Source: a bacterium
Lineage (GTDB): Bacteria; Ratteibacteria; UBA8468; B48-G9; DSTR01
Direction: 5' to 3'
DNA length: 64,000 nucleotides
NCBI GenBank assembly: GCA_029551285.1
Contig: JAKPFT010000018.1
Coordinates: 50,847-114,846, forward strand
Below, piece after piece: positions 45,790 to 54,304 of this stretch (positions within the stretch are counted from its first letter, which is position 1; every line of letters starts with the position of its first letter). The translations under genes and the position numbers were made by a program. The notes under the pieces were generated by a model. The model searched no databases. It was not told the origin of the DNA and saw nothing but the letters and a program-made list of their open reading frames with translations.

Positions 45790-46698
45790 TCAGTGGCCGT
45801 GTCCGGCCAGATGCTTCTTAAGCCGTTTCTCCCGATAAAGTTTCCGGTCCGCGCGGGCAAAAAGAACCTTCTCATCTCTGAGTTCCGGGGTAAAGGTGGC
45901 CAGGCCAAAACTCAACTTCACCAGCACTTTCCTTTTGCAGGAGATTTTAAATTCATCTGTTTTTTCTCGCAGTCGTTTCAATAGTTTTTCCGCGGCCGCT
46001 TCATCAGTCAGGGGCAAAATCAGGGCGAACTCGTCACCTCCGTAACGGAAAACCAAATCTGTCCTGCGGGAAAATTTTTTCAGGCGTCTGGCTGTTTCTC
46101 TGATGGCCAGGTCGCCGCAGAGATGGCCGTGAGCGTCGTTGATTTCCTTCATCCCGTCAATGTCGGCCAGCAGGAGCGAGAATTTGGTTCCGTAGCGACG
46201 GGCTAACTGAAAGTGGTGGTGTAACTGCTCCTGGAAAGAGTTGTAGTTGTTAACACCGGTGAGCCCGTCTGTGGTGGAAACTTTTCGATATTCAGCGGTC
46301 ATCCTGACCGTATTCTCCACCTTCTGGAGAAGTTCCTGCGGCTGGTACGGCTTGGTAATATAGTCCACAACCCCTTCGCGCAGACCGGCCAGTTTGTCAG
46401 TTAGAGTATCTCTCCCAGTGAGAAAGATAATCGGTGTAAGCCAGGTGTGCCTGATTTTGCGCAGCCGCCGGCAAACTTCCAGCCCGTCCAGGTCAGGCAG
46501 GCCGATATCTAAAATTACTAAATCAGGCTTTTCCTGCTGAAACAGCCGGAGGCCTTCCTTTCCGGTGGCGGCTTCCAGGACGGTGAAATTTTTCTCCTGA
46601 AGTAGAGCCTTCAGAATAGCCCGGCCTTCAGGGTCGTCCTCCACGATGAGGACGCGACCCGGGCCACTGCCAGAAATTTTTTTTATCGGTTTTTCCAC
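45790..46698 (-). CDS. Response regulator with GGDEF (diguanylate cyclase) domain
   Basis: RVLIVEDDPEGRAIL...LVILDIGLPDLDG...KPYQPQ receiver domain; TDGLTGVNNYNSF...FRYGGDEFALILP. Likely GTG start at 46698; the longer ORF would overlap the TSUP gene. Confidence 0.92.
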   Translation of the reverse strand: MEKPIKKISGSGPGRVLIVEDDPEGRAILKALLQEKNFTVLEAATGKEGLRLFQQEKPDLVILDIGLPDLDGLEVCRRLRKIRHTWLTPIIFLTGRDTLTDKLAGLREGVVDYITKPYQPQELLQKVENTVRMTAEYRKVSTTDGLTGVNNYNSFQEQLHHHFQLARRYGTKFSLLLADIDGMKEINDAHGHLCGDLAIRETARRLKKFSRRTDLVFRYGGDEFALILPLTDEAAAEKLLKRLREKTDEFKISCKRKVLVKLSFGLATFTPELRDEKVLFARADRKLYREKRLKKHLAGHGH

Positions 46699-47465
46699 AG
46701 CGTATTCAACCAGGCGGTACCAGTACGATTTCCCGAGGAAAGCAGCGCGGCCAGGTTCAGCAGACTGACACCAATGATGACCACTAAAATTACCCGCCGG
46801 AAGGTACTTTCCCTGGCCAGTCTTTTCAGATAAAGGCCGAGGAAACAGCAACCGATAGTCGGCAGAATAGCCAGAGAAACCAGGTGAAAGGCCTCCGGAG
46901 AGAAAAGGCCCAGCGAGAAGAAGGTAAAAGAACCGGTGAGCGACAGAAGGAAGAAGTAAAGCAGCAGCGTGGAACGAAACTGGTCCTTACCCCAGCCAGC
47001 GGATAACCCCCAGATGACCATCGGCGGCCCGGATTGGGAAATACTCCCTCCCAGAAAACCACTCAGCAATCCGACGCCAATCCGCAATCCCGGTCTGTCG
47101 CGAACCGGCAGTTTCACCTCAAAGAGAAAGAGCGCAGCAAACAGCAGTGTCGCCAGACTGATGCCTGATCGCAAAAGTTTCACGGGCAGATAAGCCAGGC
47201 AGATTGCTCCCAGAGGAAAACTTACCATGGCCGGCAGGAGGAAAGAGAGACTTGCTTTCCAGCGAAGGTGGTGTCTGCTCTCCCACAGGAGGACAGGATA
47301 AAGTGAAAGCATCAGCAGAAAGTTCACCGGCACAGCCGTGCGCGGAGACAGCACCAGAGTGTAAAGTGGAATCGCCAGAAGGCCGCCACCAAATCCGGAA
47401 AACGATTGCACCAGCCCGGAAAGAGAGGCCACCATAACAAGGAAAACAAGGGTACCTGTTTCCAT
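46683..47465 (-). CDS. TauE/SafE (TSUP) family membrane protein
   Basis: SFSGFGGGLLAIPLYTLVLSPRTAVPVNFLLMLSLYPVLLWESRHHLRWKASLSFLLPAMVSFPLGA; GLLSGFLGGSISQSGPPMVIW. Confidence 0.88.
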   Translation of the reverse strand: METGTLVFLVMVASLSGLVQSFSGFGGGLLAIPLYTLVLSPRTAVPVNFLLMLSLYPVLLWESRHHLRWKASLSFLLPAMVSFPLGAICLAYLPVKLLRSGISLATLLFAALFLFEVKLPVRDRPGLRIGVGLLSGFLGGSISQSGPPMVIWGLSAGWGKDQFRSTLLLYFFLLSLTGSFTFFSLGLFSPEAFHLVSLAILPTIGCCFLGLYLKRLARESTFRRVILVVIIGVSLLNLAALLSSGNRTGTAWLNTLWKNR

Positions 47466-47530
47466 GGCAAAACCTGGTAAAACAGTATATTAACAGATTT
47501 CGTCTTTGACGGGAAAGTCTGCTGGTTTCC

Positions 47531-47824
47531 CTAAAATTCCGACCAGACGGAGGTTGTCCAGGAGTATGTCTAACTTCGGGAAGATTTCTGTGCACACGCC
47601 TTGTCGCAGACAAGACTACGCAGCCAATCGGTTACTGGTGCGAACTCATTCGCCAGGTGGCGAATTCAGACACCGCCCAGTAAGGTATTGCGTCCCGGTT
47701 GGACTTGCCCGGTCCGCTTACCGACCGCTGCCGCTTTGGCTGCTTGTCTTGTAGCTGCGCCCTCGGCTACCGTGGCTTGAAATCTCCCCTCGTTGACACC
47801 GTGTTTCTTATGTCGGAATTTTAG
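47531..47824. mobile_element. MITE-like unit: 13-bp perfect terminal inverted repeats flanked by a 7-bp direct repeat, containing structured repeat copy 2
   Basis: GGTTTCC|CTAAAATTCCGAC ... GTCGGAATTTTAG|GGTTTCC. TIRs 47531-47543 and 47812-47824; direct repeats 47524-47530 and 47825-47831. Confidence 0.8.
47567..47798 (+). repeat. Dispersed structured repeat, copy 2 (divergent)
   Basis: ATGTCTAA...CGCAGACAAGACTACGC..CAATCGGTTAC...ATTCGCCAGGTGGCGAAT...CAGTAAGGTATTGCGTCCCGG...GGTCCGCTTACCGA.CGCTGCCGCTTT...CTTGTCTTGTAGCTGCG...TTGACA, colinear with the reverse complement of 2376-2643. Confidence 0.85.
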
Positions 47825-47839
47825 GGTTTCCTGATAAGG

Positions 47840-48712
47840 TCACTCAGTGGAGGGGACTTCCTGAACCATGGTCATAATCTGCACTACCCGGTCTTCCTCT
47901 TTCAGCGGGATTTTTCTCGTTTCTGTGAAGTACACCCGACCGGACACCTCTGTCTTTTCCCGGGTAATGAGCTCCTGGCCGGATTGGAAGACCTGTTCAT
48001 ATTCCTGACGCACCCGCGGTGGCAGAAAAGGAAAAACTGAGAAAAGGTTCTGGCCGACTGCTGGCAGGGGCAAACCTATTTTCCTGTTCCACTCCTGAAA
48101 GGCCGGGTTGAAAAGAAGAAGAGAATAACTGCGGTCAATGACATGAATCGGCACCGGAATAACTTCCAGGAGAAGGCGGTATCTAACCTGTTTTGGCGGT
48201 TCTGCGGCTTTTTCCCCGGCCCTTTCGGTGAACTCGCGGCCGCAGTGGAGAAGACCACAGGGTTTGTTTTCTTCGTCCCTGAGAACAAGGCTGCGCCAGG
48301 CAATTGTTTTTGACCAGCCAAACCTGGTCAGCACCGGCGTTTCATAATGCTTGACCATCTCAATTTCGCCTTCTAAGAGTTTTTTCTGGAGAAACCAGAC
48401 CGCTTCGCCCACCGCGGGTTCAAAACACAGTTGGTGCCATAACCGGCCATGATATTCTTCAGGCAGCCGAAGTCCCAATACCCGGCGTCCTTTCTTGTTA
48501 ATCAGGGATAAAGTTCCATCTGGTTTCACCACCACCAGCATCAGGTCAAGAAGGTCAAGACAGTTCTGCCACTGGTTACATTCCTGCTGGAGTCGTTGAA
48601 TGGTATTCTGACTGGAGCGCAACTGTTCCTGGAGAGAATTTACTTCAGCCTGGAGGGCGCTGATAGCCTTCACCAGTTTGTCTTTAGGCGCCAGCGGCCT
48701 TTCTGTACTCAA
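47840..48712 (-). CDS. PAS-domain protein with N-terminal coiled coil
   Basis: QAEVNSLQEQLRSSQNTIQRLQQECNQWQNCLDLLDLMLVVVKPDGTLSLINKKGRRVLG; second PAS-like VIPVPIHVIDRSYSLLLFNPAFQEW. Confidence 0.85.
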   Translation of the reverse strand: MSTERPLAPKDKLVKAISALQAEVNSLQEQLRSSQNTIQRLQQECNQWQNCLDLLDLMLVVVKPDGTLSLINKKGRRVLGLRLPEEYHGRLWHQLCFEPAVGEAVWFLQKKLLEGEIEMVKHYETPVLTRFGWSKTIAWRSLVLRDEENKPCGLLHCGREFTERAGEKAAEPPKQVRYRLLLEVIPVPIHVIDRSYSLLLFNPAFQEWNRKIGLPLPAVGQNLFSVFPFLPPRVRQEYEQVFQSGQELITREKTEVSGRVYFTETRKIPLKEEDRVVQIMTMVQEVPSTE

Positions 48713-48800
48713 GGGATTACCTCCCTGTAATCCACAGGCCCCGGCTGTCGGCTGATGGTAGAATAGCCCTGCTGCCTTTCCCTGTCAAGTACCCTGCCCG

Positions 48801-50081
48801 TTACCTCAGAAAAAGTTCCACCACGGCTACCGCGACATTGGGCCGCAGGACCGGAAGTTCCAGCGTGATATCATCCGGTTTTTTCTGGTCTCTAATGATT
48901 TTCACCTCAGAGGCATCGTGAAGCAGCTGGGCGTAGGCAACTTTCTTGCCGTAGCCGTCAAGATGAAGGTGGCGGAAAGGCCAGGCCAGGATGTGAACGT
49001 AAAGGCAGTTAGTTTCCGGATTGTAGGTAAGGCGGCAGTCAGGCGGCGGTTTAAACTCATCTGGCGCCTGGGTGCATCCGTAAATTGCCCGGCTGTGCCG
49101 GCGCATCCACTGGCCTATTCCTTCCAGGCGGGCCAGCGCTCTTTCGTCAAACTCTCCGCGGGCAGTCGGGCCGACATTAAGCAGAAAGTTGCCACCTTTA
49201 CTGACCGCTTCTATCAACAGCGTCAGCAGTTGTTCCACACTTTTCCAGGAGGCCTCATCCCGGTGATACCCCCAGGAACCGGAAAAGGTATGGCAGGCTT
49301 CCCAGACCACCGGTACTCCGTCAACGGTTGGCCAATCCCGCGGCATGTACTGTTCCGGCGTCATGATGTCCCAGTCTTCCGGCCAGTCCAGGCGATCGTT
49401 CAGGAGAATTTTTGGCTGCAAACTTCTGACTAATTTGACCAACTTCTCACTCTCCCAGTCCTGCCTTCCTTTGCCCACCCAGGAAGAAGGCCGACCATGC
49501 TTGCCGGGTGGATAACTGAAGTCAAACCACATGATGTCCACCGGCCCGAAGTTGGTGAGCAGTTCTCTCACCTGGTGGTGGAGATACTCGGCATATTTTT
49601 CCTGCCGCCGCGTCTTATTGAGCCTGGCGCGGTCAGGGTGATTGCGTAAAGGATGCAGGTCATCAATCACGAAATCCGGATGGTGCCAGTCAATCAGAGA
49701 GTGGTAGAACCCAACTCTCAGGCCCTGCCGCCGGAAGGCTTCCACCATCGGTTTGAGCAGGTCACGACCTGCCGGTGTCCGGGTCGCTTTGTAGTCGGTA
49801 TACTGAGAATCCCACAGACAGAAACCTTCATGATGTTTGGTGGTGACGACGAAGTATTTCATCCCGGCTGCCGCGGCTGTTTTCGCCCAGAGGTCCGGGT
49901 CGTAAAGGTCAGGGTTGAAATGGCGGAAGTAGATATCGTAGACTTCGTCCGGAATCTCTTCCCGCTGTTTCACCCACTCGTGTCTGGCCGCCAGAGCATA
50001 AAGCCCCCAGTGAATGAAGAGCCCGAACCGGTCATGGGAAAACCAGGAACTGTCACCATTTGACACTCTCACTTTTTTCAT
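48801..50081 (-). CDS. Alpha-L-fucosidase (GH29-type)
   Basis: WFSHDRFGLFIHWGLYALAARHEWV; KYFVVTTKHHEGFCLWDSQYTDYKATRTPAGRDLLKPMVEAFRRQGLRVGFYHSLIDW; VDIMWFDFSYP. Confidence 0.95.
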   Translation of the reverse strand: MKKVRVSNGDSSWFSHDRFGLFIHWGLYALAARHEWVKQREEIPDEVYDIYFRHFNPDLYDPDLWAKTAAAAGMKYFVVTTKHHEGFCLWDSQYTDYKATRTPAGRDLLKPMVEAFRRQGLRVGFYHSLIDWHHPDFVIDDLHPLRNHPDRARLNKTRRQEKYAEYLHHQVRELLTNFGPVDIMWFDFSYPPGKHGRPSSWVGKGRQDWESEKLVKLVRSLQPKILLNDRLDWPEDWDIMTPEQYMPRDWPTVDGVPVVWEACHTFSGSWGYHRDEASWKSVEQLLTLLIEAVSKGGNFLLNVGPTARGEFDERALARLEGIGQWMRRHSRAIYGCTQAPDEFKPPPDCRLTYNPETNCLYVHILAWPFRHLHLDGYGKKVAYAQLLHDASEVKIIRDQKKPDDITLELPVLRPNVAVAVVELFLR

Positions 50082-50200
50082 GGCAACTCCTTTCTCTGTG
50101 TGGATTTTCTAAGCCAGAATTATGGCACGGGGGCGCCGAACAGTCAAACAAGAAAATGGTTTCTGGAAAAGGAAACGGCTTCAGGTTAGAATAAGAGGGT

Positions 50201-51082
50201 ATGAGTGAGCGGGTTCAAATTTCTCTGCTGAGTATCTTTGTTATGCTTCAGGTATTTGTGGTTGTCTGGCAGTTAAAACCTTGCCTGAAGCCGTTGCGGA
50301 TTTCAGACATCACATCCTCCCTTCGTTTTTCTTTTCCGGAGATTCAACTCAGGAGGCCGGCCGGAAAGTTGACCCGGCACTCAATCGGCGGTTATGAAGC
50401 AGTTCTCCAGCAGGTGGAAAAACAGCAGGCAAAGATGGTCAGCCGCTATAGACACTCCTGGAAGGAGAGAGAAAGGCAGCGTCTGGTAAAAGAGGCTCGC
50501 GAATTCCTGCTGGAGACAATCTCCAGACAAATTTTTCCGGCCTGGTACGGCACAGCCTGGGCCTTCAGCGGTCAGACTGACCGGCCGGGTCAGGGAGCCA
50601 TTGCCTGCGGTATTTTTGTGGCTACCGTGCTCAACCACGCCGGTTTTGCCCTGGACAGGGTCAGATTGGGTATTCAACCTTCCCGTTACATCATCACCAA
50701 TCTTACCGGTCAGGAGAATCTCTGGCGGCTCTCCGGTCGCTCCCTGAAGCAGATACAGCGCGAAATCACCAGGCGTGGCCGCAACCTTTACATCGTTGGC
50801 CTGGACAAACACACGGGCTTCATCTTTTACGATGGCCGCCACCAGCCTGTCTTTATCCATGCTTCTGGCCAGAAAGGCCTCCGGCAGGTTGTGGCAGAAG
50901 AACTGACAGTTTCAGAGACTCTCCGCCGGTCACGTTACTTCATCCTCGGTCAGATGCTGACGGAGAAGATGATGGAAGACTGGCTTACCAGGAGATTCAT
51001 TCCCATCAGTTCTGACTACTACTGTCAGGCGCGGGCCTTAAGCAGGGAGCGCGCCTGGAGAACCGGGAGAAGACATGGTTGA
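50201..51082 (+). CDS. Putative secreted/anchored cysteine-peptidase-like protein (NlpC/P60-like pattern)
   Basis: YGTAWAFSGQTDRPGQGAIACGIFVATVLNHAGF (candidate Cys) and LYIVGLDKHTGFIFYDGRHQPVFIHAS (candidate His). Confidence 0.6.
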   Translation: MSERVQISLLSIFVMLQVFVVVWQLKPCLKPLRISDITSSLRFSFPEIQLRRPAGKLTRHSIGGYEAVLQQVEKQQAKMVSRYRHSWKERERQRLVKEAREFLLETISRQIFPAWYGTAWAFSGQTDRPGQGAIACGIFVATVLNHAGFALDRVRLGIQPSRYIITNLTGQENLWRLSGRSLKQIQREITRRGRNLYIVGLDKHTGFIFYDGRHQPVFIHASGQKGLRQVVAEELTVSETLRRSRYFILGQMLTEKMMEDWLTRRFIPISSDYYCQARALSRERAWRTGRRHG

Positions 51083-52148
51083 AAAATTTACTGTCAGCCG
51101 CGATGGGAATATTTACCAGGCTTTTCCCGATGTGGCCCTGGCCGCTTCAGGAAAATTAGTGTGCGTTTTCGCTGAATGTATCCACCATCTTGACCGGTCC
51201 TACACCCGGATTATGGTTACCAGTTCTACCGACCGGGGTCGCACCTGGAGCCAGAAGCAGCCTCTGACTGAAGGAACTAAAGGGTTACCTTTCTGGAACT
51301 GTCCGCGGGTCAGCCGGCTTAAGGATAACCGTCTGGTGGTCGTGGTGGACAAACTCTTCTCGCCAGAAGGTAGTGCCAGTCCTGAAGACTGCCGCAACTA
51401 CCTTTTCTTCAGCCAGGACGAAGGGGTTACCTGGCAGGGTCCGGTGGTGACGCCAGCGCTGGGCATTGTGCCGGACAGGATTGTGGAGTTAACCAGTGGC
51501 CGCTGGCTTCTATCCTGTCATTATCGTGACAGGGCTTTCGGTTTTTTAGTCCAGCGGCTGTGGTTTTCCGATGATGCCGGGAAAAGTTGGCAGGGCCCGG
51601 TGATTGTGGCGAAAAAAGATGGTTTGCATCTCTGTGAAGTTAGCCTTGTAGAAGTGGAACCCGGTATCCTGGTCGCATTTCACCGGGAAAATTCCCGGCA
51701 GGGCTGGGATTGTTTCAAAACCATTTCCCGGGATAACGGGGAAAACTGGGGCCAGGTTATTCCTTTCCCTCTGCCAGGCTGCCATCGGCCGGTGGCCGGG
51801 GTTCTCCGGGACGGCCAGCTTTTAATCACTTACCGCTTTCTACCAGGTGGTCGGGCCTGGGCCCATAATTTTTTTGCGGCGCTAACGGATAAAGAATCTG
51901 CTCTGGCCCCGGATAGAAACAGTGTCCGGGTGAGAATTTTCCCGCTGGATTATGACCGTTCACCAGCCTGTGACACAGGTTACTCTGGCTGGGTTCAATT
52001 TCCTGACGGTGAAATTTACGCGGTCAACTATCTGGTGGACGAAGCCGCTAAAGCCTGGATCCGGGGTTACTCCTTTTTCCCGGAAGATATTATCTTGCCT
52101 CAAACTCAATCATCCAGTGAAGCAGGTTCCGCGCATAATCCAGTTTAG
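51075..52148 (+). CDS. Exo-alpha-sialidase / BNR-repeat protein
   Basis: Asp-box-like repeats SSTDRGRTWSQKQ, FSQDEGVTWQGP, FSDDAGKSWQGP, ISRDNGENWGQV. Confidence 0.87.
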   Translation: MVEKFTVSRDGNIYQAFPDVALAASGKLVCVFAECIHHLDRSYTRIMVTSSTDRGRTWSQKQPLTEGTKGLPFWNCPRVSRLKDNRLVVVVDKLFSPEGSASPEDCRNYLFFSQDEGVTWQGPVVTPALGIVPDRIVELTSGRWLLSCHYRDRAFGFLVQRLWFSDDAGKSWQGPVIVAKKDGLHLCEVSLVEVEPGILVAFHRENSRQGWDCFKTISRDNGENWGQVIPFPLPGCHRPVAGVLRDGQLLITYRFLPGGRAWAHNFFAALTDKESALAPDRNSVRVRIFPLDYDRSPACDTGYSGWVQFPDGEIYAVNYLVDEAAKAWIRGYSFFPEDIILPQTQSSSEAGSAHNPV

Positions 52149-52968
52149 CCAGCCGGACCGGCAGGGGACAGCGGTTTTCCCCGGGGATTTCCAGGTTGAA
52201 AAGTCCGGCATAGCGCACCTGCCTTAAGGCTGTCATCGCTTCAGCCCAGGCTACAAGGCCACGGCCGTAGGGCAGCATATGGTCATCGTGGCTGCCCAGA
52301 TTGTCAGAGAGGTGTAAGGCCTGCAGCGCCGCGCCAGCTTCCCGGATAAAAATGGCCGGGTCAACACCAGAAAGAATGGCATGGCTGGTATCCAGGCAGA
52401 GCGCAATGTTGTCCATACCGGTGGCCTGTTTAAGAGCCAGAAGTTCGCCCGCTGTGCGCAGACCAGGAGAGTTCATATTCTCCAGACAGAGAACCGTAGG
52501 ACCGCCGCGGCTGTATTCCGCCACCTGTCGGATGGCTTTTACCCGCTGCTCAAAAATTCTTTCCGGTGACCAACCGGCCTTGCTGGCTTTATCGCCGCCA
52601 GCGTGAATAACTCCGGCCTTAATTCCTAATCCCTGGAAAAGGTCCACCCACCGTTTCATCATCTCCATCGCGGCCTGAAAATCCCTGGTTTCAGGCGGAG
52701 CAATGTCCATTACTTCCCGGCCGGGCAAATCTTCTGGCCGGCACCCTTTAGTACACAGGCAGAGGTGACCCTGAGGAAAAGTAAGCCCGTAGTCAGCAGC
52801 GTAACGCCGGAAGGCTGCTCCGATGGTTAGCGGGTCGCCTTCCTTGAGCAGGTCGTGCCCATGCTCATCACTGAGTTCCAGATAGGCCCATCCGTGCGCC
52901 GCAAAAGTTTTGACCATTTCCCGCGGGGAAAGTTCAATCAGGTAACTGGTCCAGATACCAGGTTTCAT
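52090..52968 (-). CDS. Sugar phosphate isomerase/epimerase (xylose-isomerase-like TIM barrel)
   Basis: FAAHGWAYLELSDEHGHDLL; GVIHAGGDKASKAGWSPERIFEQRVKAIRQVAEYSRGGPTVLCLENMNSPG; IALCLDTSHAILSGVDP. Confidence 0.88.
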   Translation of the reverse strand: MKPGIWTSYLIELSPREMVKTFAAHGWAYLELSDEHGHDLLKEGDPLTIGAAFRRYAADYGLTFPQGHLCLCTKGCRPEDLPGREVMDIAPPETRDFQAAMEMMKRWVDLFQGLGIKAGVIHAGGDKASKAGWSPERIFEQRVKAIRQVAEYSRGGPTVLCLENMNSPGLRTAGELLALKQATGMDNIALCLDTSHAILSGVDPAIFIREAGAALQALHLSDNLGSHDDHMLPYGRGLVAWAEAMTALRQVRYAGLFNLEIPGENRCPLPVRLAKLDYARNLLHWMIEFEAR

Positions 52969-54299
52969 GGTTCATTTCCTTTTTTTTCCGGAGAAGAGGC
53001 CGTTAGCAGACTGCCTGGTTGACCGGCCCAGAGATGGTAAAGAGTGTGGATAGTTTCAGGTGCTTCATCTTCCAGCAAGAGGTAGCGCCACTGCCGGCTA
53101 TAGTGGCTGCGGCAGGCCAGTGCCCGGTCAACAAAGGAAAGGTTGTTCTCCACTGAAGGATAAGGTGTGGTCCGCAGTTGTATCCGGGGATGGAGCGGTG
53201 GCCGATAACTTACCCAGGCTGCCCGTTGGGCGAGGGTGGCCATTTTTTCGTAAAAAACAGCCAGCCCTGTTTTTTCCACGGTATCCTGCCAGGCGAACCA
53301 GCCTTCTTCCGGATTGTCCGTGGCGTAAAGGTTCTCCCAGGGCGAGGCTTCAATCTCCTGTCTGGTTCTGTTGAGGCGTCGGGTGTAGGCTCTTCCGGCC
53401 AGCGGAACAATCAGGACATCATTCTGGTCCAGACTTTTCCCCACCGGCAGGGAGAAGGAATAAGGCCAGGACCAGTCAAAGGCCTGGCTATGGTAGTCCA
53501 CATACTCTTCCCCATCCAGCACCGGGCAACTGTGCCAGAGAGAAAGCAACCGGACGATGCTGGCTGTGAGTATCTCCCGGTTATCTTTTCTGGCGACATA
53601 GTTGGAGCAGCGCACAGCCACCAGGGTGCGGACCGGGCCGTGCTGAATGATTTCCGGTTCAGACCAGACCGGGCCCTCCCGGTCACTGGCTAAGCCGCGG
53701 GGGAGATAGTTTCCCCAGGAAGAACGGAAATCAATCAGGATCTGACCTTTCCAGGAAAGAAAAACGAAACTGCCCCGGCCGAAGTTCTGGATGTCATGAC
53801 GGTGGTCTTCAGTGCCACCTCCCCGCAAACCCACCTTTAGCTGGCCGGCACTGAGCCACAAAGGAATAAGGTCTCCTTTTTTCTCCGTCACCTGTGGCTG
53901 GAGTTCAGCCGGTAGTGGCTGACTGGCCGGACCGTCATAATAAAGGCAGACAGATTTCTTCTCCGGACCCAGTGTAGCCACAAACAGTAACAGGTCAGGG
54001 TCATCAAAAAACCCATCCGGGCTGGCCGGTAACCCGCTGGCCTGTCTTTCTTCCACCTGATAGGCCAGTACCTTTGTTCCCTGATAAAGCCGGAAAGTAT
54101 CTGTTCGCGGTCTGGGAAAACCAGTCCAGTTCCAGAACTCTCTTCCGGTAACAATCAGGGCCGCTGGAGTGGATTTTTCCGCTGGTGGCAGTTGAAGAGC
54201 GAGACGACGGCTGCAGGCAGGTTCTAACCAGTCAGCGGCTGACGCTCCCTGCAAGGAAACCATCAGGACTACCAGCAGGGTTGCAAGCATTTTCTTCAT
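52965..54299 (-). CDS. Secreted protein of unknown family (DUF4861-like?), homologous to 56125-57405
   Basis: Signal peptide MKKMLATLLVVLMVSLQGASA; ADWLEPACSRRLALQLP...; DPDLLLFVATLGPEKKSVCLYYDGPASQPLP parallels DNDELVFQADIPAGGTELWLYWSTQPLPPP in 56125-57405. Confidence 0.65.
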   Translation of the reverse strand: MKKMLATLLVVLMVSLQGASAADWLEPACSRRLALQLPPAEKSTPAALIVTGREFWNWTGFPRPRTDTFRLYQGTKVLAYQVEERQASGLPASPDGFFDDPDLLLFVATLGPEKKSVCLYYDGPASQPLPAELQPQVTEKKGDLIPLWLSAGQLKVGLRGGGTEDHRHDIQNFGRGSFVFLSWKGQILIDFRSSWGNYLPRGLASDREGPVWSEPEIIQHGPVRTLVAVRCSNYVARKDNREILTASIVRLLSLWHSCPVLDGEEYVDYHSQAFDWSWPYSFSLPVGKSLDQNDVLIVPLAGRAYTRRLNRTRQEIEASPWENLYATDNPEEGWFAWQDTVEKTGLAVFYEKMATLAQRAAWVSYRPPLHPRIQLRTTPYPSVENNLSFVDRALACRSHYSRQWRYLLLEDEAPETIHTLYHLWAGQPGSLLTASSPEKKGNEP

Positions 54300-54304
54300 G
54301 GCGG

